From the NCBI GenBank assembly GCA_045837725.1, contig JBEWZL010000095.1, positions 1-64,000 on the forward strand: a DNA stretch of 64,000 bases, written 5' to 3'. The position numbers and the translations under genes are program-made. Below are positions 57,642 through 64,000 of the stretch, piece by piece. Source of the DNA: Vermamoeba vermiformis. Its lineage: Eukaryota > Tubulinea > Echinamoebida. How positions within the stretch are numbered: position 1 is the stretch's first letter; the number at the start of each line of letters is the position of its first letter. Below the pieces are notes generated by a model that was given only the letters and a program-made list of their open reading frames with translations, searched no databases and had not been told where the DNA came from.

Positions 57642-58771
57642 TTAAGCATTTTCAAAACTTGGTTTCGATCTACAGCGCGAGAAGCTGTACACAACACCTT
57701 CCTAGAAATCACAGTTAGTACACTATAACTTTTTTGGTACCATTATATTCATACCTTGACGAGACTAGGCAAGTCAGCCCAGAAGTCACTGTGCGGCATC
57801 ACTTCACATCCCTCTTTCATCAACGAGAACTTGTTGTAGAGCACTCCGCACACGAGGTACAGCACAGCAACGCCGAGTACGCTGATTGGCCAGAACAGTC
57901 AGTCAGTTCATGCAAGGGAGATATAGGAGGTGGTGGCAGTGAGTACGTACGCTAGCATGAAGATTAAGCCGCCACTAATGGATACACGCGTAGGACACGC
58001 AGCTTCCGTGCGCACGGTGATTAATGTTAATTGGCCAGGCGTCAATTCATATTGCTCGGTGCCTACGTAGTTGTAATCGCACAACAGCGTCAATCTGACA
58101 AACCAGTTAATTCCACGAATCACTAATAGGTCGCAGAGAATAATTAAGCAACAATCTAATACGTACATGGTTCCTACCATACTTTGACCGCTCCAGTATG
58201 TGATCTCAACGCCAGCTCCGTCGTCCATTGCCTTGATGTCCAAAGGAGAGAATTCGCCAAGTGGGGAATACTGCTCGCATTCGCCCTTTGTTCTACTCTT
58301 AAAGCACAAGCATGCTGCAGCTGAATGAAAGATCAGTTCTGCACATCCCATAATCCGGCGTTCTTGTCGCGTATGCAATAAATGAATTGAGCTATCAACT
58401 TACCAGGATGTCCATTGCATTTTTTTGTAGCGCAGATCGAGATCTCCACCTCCTGAGTGTAGTACTTATCCTAAGATAACGAAAGTCAGTACAAAAAAAC
58501 TGAACAATGATACTATCAATCAAAAGTCGTAACCTCTTACCTTAGGGTTATCATAAGTGAAAAATATTGGTCTGGAAAGCCATATCGGTCAGATCTAAAC
58601 GAAAAGAAATATTTCTACGCACCCTTTTTCCACCAAAGTGGTCAAAGAGTAAGACGAGCCATCAGTTGCTTCCAAATAATTGCACGCTGGAACATCGGCC
58701 ATGTTTGCACCACAGGCCAAACTGACGAACATTGAGCAGAGCAGAATCCACTGAAACGAATTTTGACTCAT
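57642..58771 (-). CDS. Type I membrane receptor with MRH domain (CD-MPR/ATG27-like)
   Basis: From ATG 58771: signal peptide FQWILLCSMFVSLACGANM, a luminal domain with paired Cys (ACNYLEATDGSSYSL, EKGSDRYGF, ICATKKCNGHP, CLCFKSRTKGECEQY), then DDGAGVEITYWSGQSMVGT, LTLLCDYNYVGTEQYELTPG and VRTEAACPTRVS. ISGGLIFMLAVLGVAVLYLV spans the membrane; the tail reads MKEGCEVMPHSDFWADLPSL and ends RCRSKPSFENA. The order Cys-rich MRH fold, ACP, one span and a short tail with FW and LPxLVK is that of cation-dependent mannose-6-phosphate receptors and ATG27. Such proteins sort lysosomal enzymes between Golgi and endosomes or act in autophagy. Sugar-binding residues cannot be assigned surely. About seven exons, roughly 240 aa. 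Confidence 0.82.
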
Positions 58772-59507
58772 TTTGCTGTTAATGCAAGAAATTGTGCCGA
58801 AAGTACTACGTTTTCTGACTCTGACCAATTTTTTCGGCTTTTGCGGTCAGAATGAAGAAATTTTGGAATGTTTTTGAATATCAGCTATCAGCAAGCCTTA
58901 TTTTTTCTCGTTCCTTAATGAATATTCTACATATGTCATAGAGCTACTATACCCGCAGTAACATAGCCTTTCATCGTTGCACGAACGATGTGCACATCCG
59001 GTAACTGTAGCGCTCTATCATAAATTCTGAGACCGGTATGTATGCAGTAACACTTACAAAATGTTATTTTATGCATAAATATAATTTGTGAGTGGGGTAG
59101 GATTGGCTCCGATCAACAGTTATTTTGTACGCACAGTACACTTAGATCAGCTTCGCGAACGAAGCAATATGCGGTCTTATCATTTTCAATCATATATGCC
59201 ATATTTATAGCTCACTAACGGTACTATACTGAAAAATTAATTTGTGTGGTCAGTCATTCTTTAATCAGCAGTACCGTTTTCACAAATTTTTTCGCAGCCA
59301 GAATTCTGACTTTTCGGTCAGAGGCAGACGGTCAGAATTCGTAACGGATATCCGCTATTCACTCACAAATTGTTGCAAGAGTGGAACTCTACCAAGCGTA
59401 GATCCGGCACGCGTGTATCCAAAAAGTCAATTTCTTTTATTGGCAATAATACCGATCGCTCTCTACAAAAATATTATTATGATAAATGAGAATGATAATG
59501 GTCCGAG
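58772..59507. other. Spacer upstream of the MRH receptor gene
   Basis: 736 bp. Open frames here are short and have no splice support or family match. No repeats or RNA genes recognised. Confidence 0.4.
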
Positions 59508-59903
59508 TTACGCAGTTTCAGTAGGGTTTGTCTTGTCTTGAGAGACAAATTGGCTGGATGAGTGTTTTGCCTCGCTATCCTTCGGCAATACTTCCTTCAT
59601 TTTGTATTCATTATCAGGTTGATATTTCGGTTGTGCAGTCGGATTGATTTGATACGGATAATCAGCGACCTGATAACCATCTTCGCAACAAGGTTGGCAT
59701 TCTGATTCGTCTGGATAACCTTTACCAGGCAATTCGTCCATATTAAGACGGTCACTGTCTAATGGTTCCTTTCTAATATCTGTATGTCTTCCTAAGGACT
59801 CTTCGTGTATGCTCGCGGATGCGACGGAAGGGCTTAATGCTGCACCTTCGCCTTTAAGCTCTGGCTTGACGTCTGCGACTGGATTGATGTGTGGTTTACT
59901 CAT
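59508..59903 (-). CDS. Small disordered unknown protein
   Basis: Single exon from ATG 59903, 131 aa: MSKPHINPVADVKPELKG, ESECQPCCEDGYQVADYPYQ, HSSSQFVSQDKTNPTETA. Rich in Pro, Glu, Asp, Lys and Ser, so probably unfolded; one central cluster of three Cys and a Tyr-rich patch (YQVADYPYQ). No signal peptide or domain recognised. A GATCTGATC lies 55 bp upstream of the ATG (59958-59966). Confidence 0.5.
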   Translation of the reverse strand: MSKPHINPVADVKPELKGEGAALSPSVASASIHEESLGRHTDIRKEPLDSDRLNMDELPGKGYPDESECQPCCEDGYQVADYPYQINPTAQPKYQPDNEYKMKEVLPKDSEAKHSSSQFVSQDKTNPTETA

Positions 59904-60126
59904 TATTGAAGGATAATGAATATGCAAGCATTTCAAGACCGCTTTTATATTTAAGGCGATCTGATCTAATTTTCAGCTGGTTTTCTGTTATGCTTCAGAT
60001 TTTATACAAAAGTATATTATCCGAGACAACTTTATTCCGGCGTCTATGCGACTATATTACAAAATTCGATCAAGTTCTGATTATTTCAAATAATCAGATC
60101 ATCAGATCGGCAACAAAATTTCAAAA

Positions 60127-63100
60127 TTACAAGGGCGAACTTGTGTTCGTATTGTTAGTAGTATTGTTACTTGTAGACTCACGAGGCTCTATGGTGAGCG
60201 AGATTTGATATAGCTCTTCAGGGTCGTCCTGCGGCAAATTCTCCAAAAACTCTTGGATGCACTCGACTGGAGTAAAATTGTAGGGCGGCTTTTGGAATAC
60301 CGCTAGATCTTCTATTTGTTGCGCGACGAATCCTCTCTTTCGCACATTAATTAATCCATCGACCATATCAGGATTGCCCTCTTCAATGTGGATCAGATCT
60401 CGCAAATGAATCGCCCTTTAAAATAAAATATTAGCATCTGTTATTATTATAAGAGGTCATATATACTTACAAATGAGGGACAGCAGGCGGATTGACCGAC
60501 TTTAAGGCACTACGATACTCGCGGTTGGAAAAGTTATTCGAGAACACGTTCTCAAAATGTAGCAGTTTCTAAATTGATAATATCATTAATATACGCAAAT
60601 TAGAGAATTATATTTTGTATTTTCTTACTTGTTTGGTTTTAGCAGGCAGTTCTTCACGTGTTAATTTTAGTCTATGTACAGCGTAGTGGCACAAGCCCGA
60701 ATAAATGCTCATTGTTGAATGGAAATTGTTCAATTTGAGTAATTTCTATAGGAATGGTTATTATACAGGTCAAGAGCAGGAATATAATATTAACGTACCG
60801 AAGCAAGGCTAACAAATTTGGTGTAGATCTTGACTCGCTTTTTGAGGCTGACAGTCTTGATTATAACGCTCATAACCCAATTAGACATGTCGTTAGAGTC
60901 GTGGATCATTTCTAATACGCGAGGCGATCTATATTGAAGTTTTGGTTTGCTCCATGCTCCATCCAACAACTCGCTCGGCTGAAGTTAATAGAACCGTTAA
61001 TACGGATCAATTAAAAAATATAATTGACTTACTTGAATAGCGGAGAATGATCTAAAGTCACGCAAGCAGATCTGACGCGCTAGTTCGAGAGTGTCAATGT
61101 CTTCAAAAGTGAAGTTCTCGATGTTCTTCGGGACCTAATAGCGTGCTTAGCAATTACCTATTAAATTTGACTACGATAAAAACTTACAATAGGCAATGGA
61201 GGTGGGTGCTTGAACATTTTAGCTTGGTCTTTAGTCACACCAACAATCTACAAAAGCATGTTAGATCCGACTAAATAGTTAATAAAAAATTCGTACCTTG
61301 TTCATTAAAGCGTGTTCTAATTTATCCGCTAAATGGTACGTGGTGTCCTTTCGTAGATGTTCGAGGAATAAGAAGAGTTCAGTAATTAAACCTTCATCAA
61401 AATCAGCAAAATTTCCTTCGATCCATCTTCGCAAGACACTAAATACGACGCAAGTTATTAATCTACTTATAACTCTATTATATTGATGATATTCTTACTT
61501 GATTACGCGGAGTTGAATGCTGTTCCACTCTGATTTGGGTTGCAGATCGTACATACTGACGCTGGATGTGAGGTGTTTCATTTGATTGGTATTCGCTGTA
61601 GGGCTGCTAGGACTGCTAGGATCACTATTTATATCATCCGCGTGCTCAGTAGTCAATAATGGAGCACTTTGAGTTAGAATATTGACAGGTTGAGTTTTCT
61701 CGCCCGATTGTTGAGGCAGATTCGTTTCAAGCTCTAAGTTTCCTTCGGCATTTCTGTGGAGACCTAGTGAACCTCTATTATCTCCGCTGCCATCTTGAGA
61801 ACTAACAATGATTGGCGGAGTTGCTTCGGCGGATTTGCGTTGAGGAGACTTGCGCCATGAAGTTCTAATATTGCGCGGCGATTGAATTAAGTCTTGTCGT
61901 TGTGCGTAGAAAAATCTCTGCTTCAAGACATTGAACAGGTCTTGCGGCGTAGTGAATGAGCGGTAAGTAAGCATGACAATCGTCAGCAATTTGTGCTCTG
62001 GAAAGTAACAGTAAAGATTAGAATAGAATACAGATTGAATAATAAGGCCTAGGCTACGTTTAATTTGGTCTTATTGAATTGCGCAACGAATTCGAATTGT
62101 TTTTGAAAATCTTTGTACGATGAATAGAAACTTAAAATCTTATTGATTCTATTGCTATATAAGTGCAATGTTGTTAAACTGGTTCTTACCGAAGGAGGTA
62201 GGTGAAGTTAATCGTTCCACGAGCTTATATAAGGTCGCGCAGTGGATCACTTTTGCGCCTTTTTCGGTGACAACTTCTCGAATGTTCGATGGACCATCTT
62301 CTTCGGTCGGCCATGTAGCATTCTATACCGCTGTTAAATTGGAGCCATTCAAGACCAAGAGAAAGAAACACTTACCGAAGTTGGTGAATCTGGGCTGATC
62401 GAGATACTTCCAAGACGTTCTAAAGCTTGCGCGGAGTTTGGATTAACATTTAATTTATACAATGCCGCCTTGCGTCCTATAGTTCATTATATTACGTTAA
62501 TAAACAATTCACATTTTCAATCAGATCGAGGCAAAGACTACTTACGGCTCTGTCTGTAGCTTCTGTCGCTACTTTCAGTATATGACTCGTCATCGCTAAG
62601 CTCGCGAGGACTTGAGATTGGTGAGCTGAGAGGGCTCGATGTTGGTGAGCGTGAAGGTGATCGGTTAGGTGATACTAAGGGCGAGCTCGAGGACGATTGA
62701 GTGAGCTTAGGGACATTCGTGTTGTTGACCACTGTGTCGTTCTTCGTGAGGTCGCTACGAGATCTGTTCGAGGGTATGCCAGGGCGGTCGTTCTTTGTGC
62801 GGGAAGGTTCGGATTTGTGTCCACGACCTAGCTGATCGCGCACTTTTGCAACTTTCTTTTCGTCGCTTTTTTCTTTGTATTGCAACACGCGCTTAATTTT
62901 ATCATGATCGACGTTGCTCTTCTCGGTTGAGTTGGTCCTTATCGTTGCAAAATGAGTCACGATCCGCTTGAATAGCGCTTTAGTTCTGTTGCGCATATTA
63001 CGCTTTTGCGGGTGCTCTCCGACAAGGTCATCTCCACTCTCTTCGACGGCAGGTTGTTCTGTGTCGATAGAAGACCGTTGATCTGTTGTGTTTTGTTGCG

Positions 63101-63846
63101 TGTCATCGGAGGTCTGAAAGTGTCTTTGCGAAATCTGGATCGAGACATTTGGCCTCTCAACAGCGGCCTTAGTCGGCCTACTAGGACTCCAAGTTCCGAC
63201 CATTCTATGACAGCTAAGCCGACTTGATTCATCTCGGGGCCCGTCACGCAATTGTCGGGCTGCTTTGAGGAATTGTTGCGAAGGGATGTCACCCTCTTCT
63301 TTGCTGTGTCTGCGGCTCCTTTGAGCTTCTTCGTTATTTTCGGCTGGGTTTTTTATTAAGGTGCCGAGCTCGGGTGTGTCTGAATTTAATTTATTAATCA
63401 AGATTTTCTGCGGCTTAAAATATCTTTACCTCGATCTGACTCCTCAAGCCTGTGCATAAATTCTCCGATTGATTTCTTTATTTCATCTTCGGGTCGGGTA
63501 TCTTCCATAGTATCCTCCTTCGTTTGGCCAACGATAACTAACTCGTCCTGACACACAACAAATGTCAAAAACTGGTTCAAATGTGAAAGATTTCAATGGA
63601 AAAATCCAAAAATCTTTTTACCTTAACCCGCCTTAATTCTACACTAGCCATTGATATGACGTCGAGGTCGTGTGTAGATGTTAGGAATCGACCTAATAAG
63701 TGTAACTTGTGCATGCATTCCAATACAATGACTGTAACTTTGCGCTTCAAAATAGTGAGCGCAGTGTCCTGATCTGAAATGGATCGCAATCGGGAATGAG
63801 CTGATACACTTAACGATACATTATCCACGGGATAGTGTCGCAGCAC
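60127..63846 (-). CDS. Ras guanine-nucleotide exchange factor (RasGEF_N plus RasGEF), N-terminus beyond window
   Basis: Catalyses GDP release from Ras-type GTPases. Reading leftward: the first visible exon (63846, after a TTATTTAG acceptor, so more lies upstream) encodes SVSAHSRLRSISDQDTALTI. Next is a long basic, Ser/Arg-rich disordered region (SPNRSPSRSPTSSPLSSP) with a coiled patch, then a RasGEF_N (KVIHCATLYKLVERLTSPTS, LTIVMLTYRSFTTPQDLFNV). A Ser/Thr-rich insert follows, then the CDC25-like catalytic domain (LELARQICLRDFRSFSAIQP, MSNWVMSVIIKTVSLKKRVK, YSGLCHYAVHRLK, HLRDLIHIEEGNPDMVDGLI). It ends PPYNFTPVECIQEFLENLP and a Ser/Asn/Thr tail. More than ten exons. Amoebozoans carry many such genes; the upstream domain, if any, is outside the window. 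Confidence 0.92.
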
Positions 63847-64000
63847 CTAAATAATGCGTGTAAATACGAATGGCAGTTCCGATCAAAAAACAAGGATCGC
63901 GGTACAAACCCGAAAAGAAATTATCTCGCGGAATAAAATCAAAAAATGTTAATTTTAATATTTAAATATTCGATATGAATTATAATATAAAATATGTCTC

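Noticed and set aside
59242-59541. Small plus-strand gene upstream of the disordered-protein gene
   Set aside because: Composition is unlike coding DNA here, there is no splice support, and it overlaps the 3' end of the minus-strand gene.

Overview
The window is nuclear DNA from a free-living, intron-rich unicellular eukaryote. Genes are packed on both strands with spacers of roughly 100-900 bp. Most are cut by short GT-AG introns (about 45-105 nt), all three stop codons are used in the standard way, and AATAAA-like signals follow many stops. The gene content fits an amoebozoan-type protist best: a Ras-GEF, TerD proteins, a fused HisH-HisF, CBM20 and LRR proteins, a YPPG-repeat protein, and many secreted or GPI-anchored surface proteins. 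That placement is inference from gene content, not a phylogeny.

Layout. 1-17.9 kb: an LRR protein (cut by the left edge), a bacterial-type RsuA/RluB pseudouridine synthase with a possible organelle presequence, an 810-aa HEAT-repeat protein, three unrecognised small or medium proteins, a protein with two CBM20 starch-binding domains fused to leucine-rich repeats, a membrane-anchored TPR protein and a multi-pass membrane protein. 18-25 kb: a cluster of small secreted GPI-anchored cysteine-rich proteins with Ly6/uPAR-like (LU) domains. They share promoter blocks, and one apparently split family member brackets two unrelated genes. 25-30.4 kb: an unknown cytosolic protein, an IPNS-like Fe(II)/2-oxoglutarate oxygenase and a large, almost intronless secreted protein with an apparent RIFT barrel.

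30.6-32 kb: a tRNA-Ser(UGA) gene and an inverted, 3'-broken copy of it, 1.1 kb apart. 32-46.4 kb is housekeeping: a SERCA-type Ca2+ ATPase, a peroxisomal (SKL-ending) FMN 2-hydroxyacid oxidase, a secreted Cys-rich protein, an MDR-family oxidoreductase, a YPPG-repeat protein, TRAPPC4/Trs23, bifunctional HIS7 and a helical protein of unknown role. 46.8-48.2 kb: a divergent TerD pair, one copy intact and one decayed.

48.4-58.8 kb is a surface/secretome block: a type I membrane protein with 83-aa Cys repeats, four tandem COG4099-type secreted alpha/beta hydrolases (three with GPI-type tails, one ending in a WSC domain), and an MRH-domain receptor of the CD-MPR/ATG27 type. The right end holds a small disordered protein and a Ras-GEF that runs off the window.

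The most unusual signals are these. A 12-bp palindrome, TGACACGTGTCA, lies in the same intron of three hydrolase paralogs and upstream of one LU gene. Promoter modules are conserved between LU genes. The 9-mer GATCTGATC is strongly over-represented. Two domain architectures (CBM20-CBM20-LRR and hydrolase-WSC) may be new. No virus-like element, CRISPR array or obvious transposon was found.
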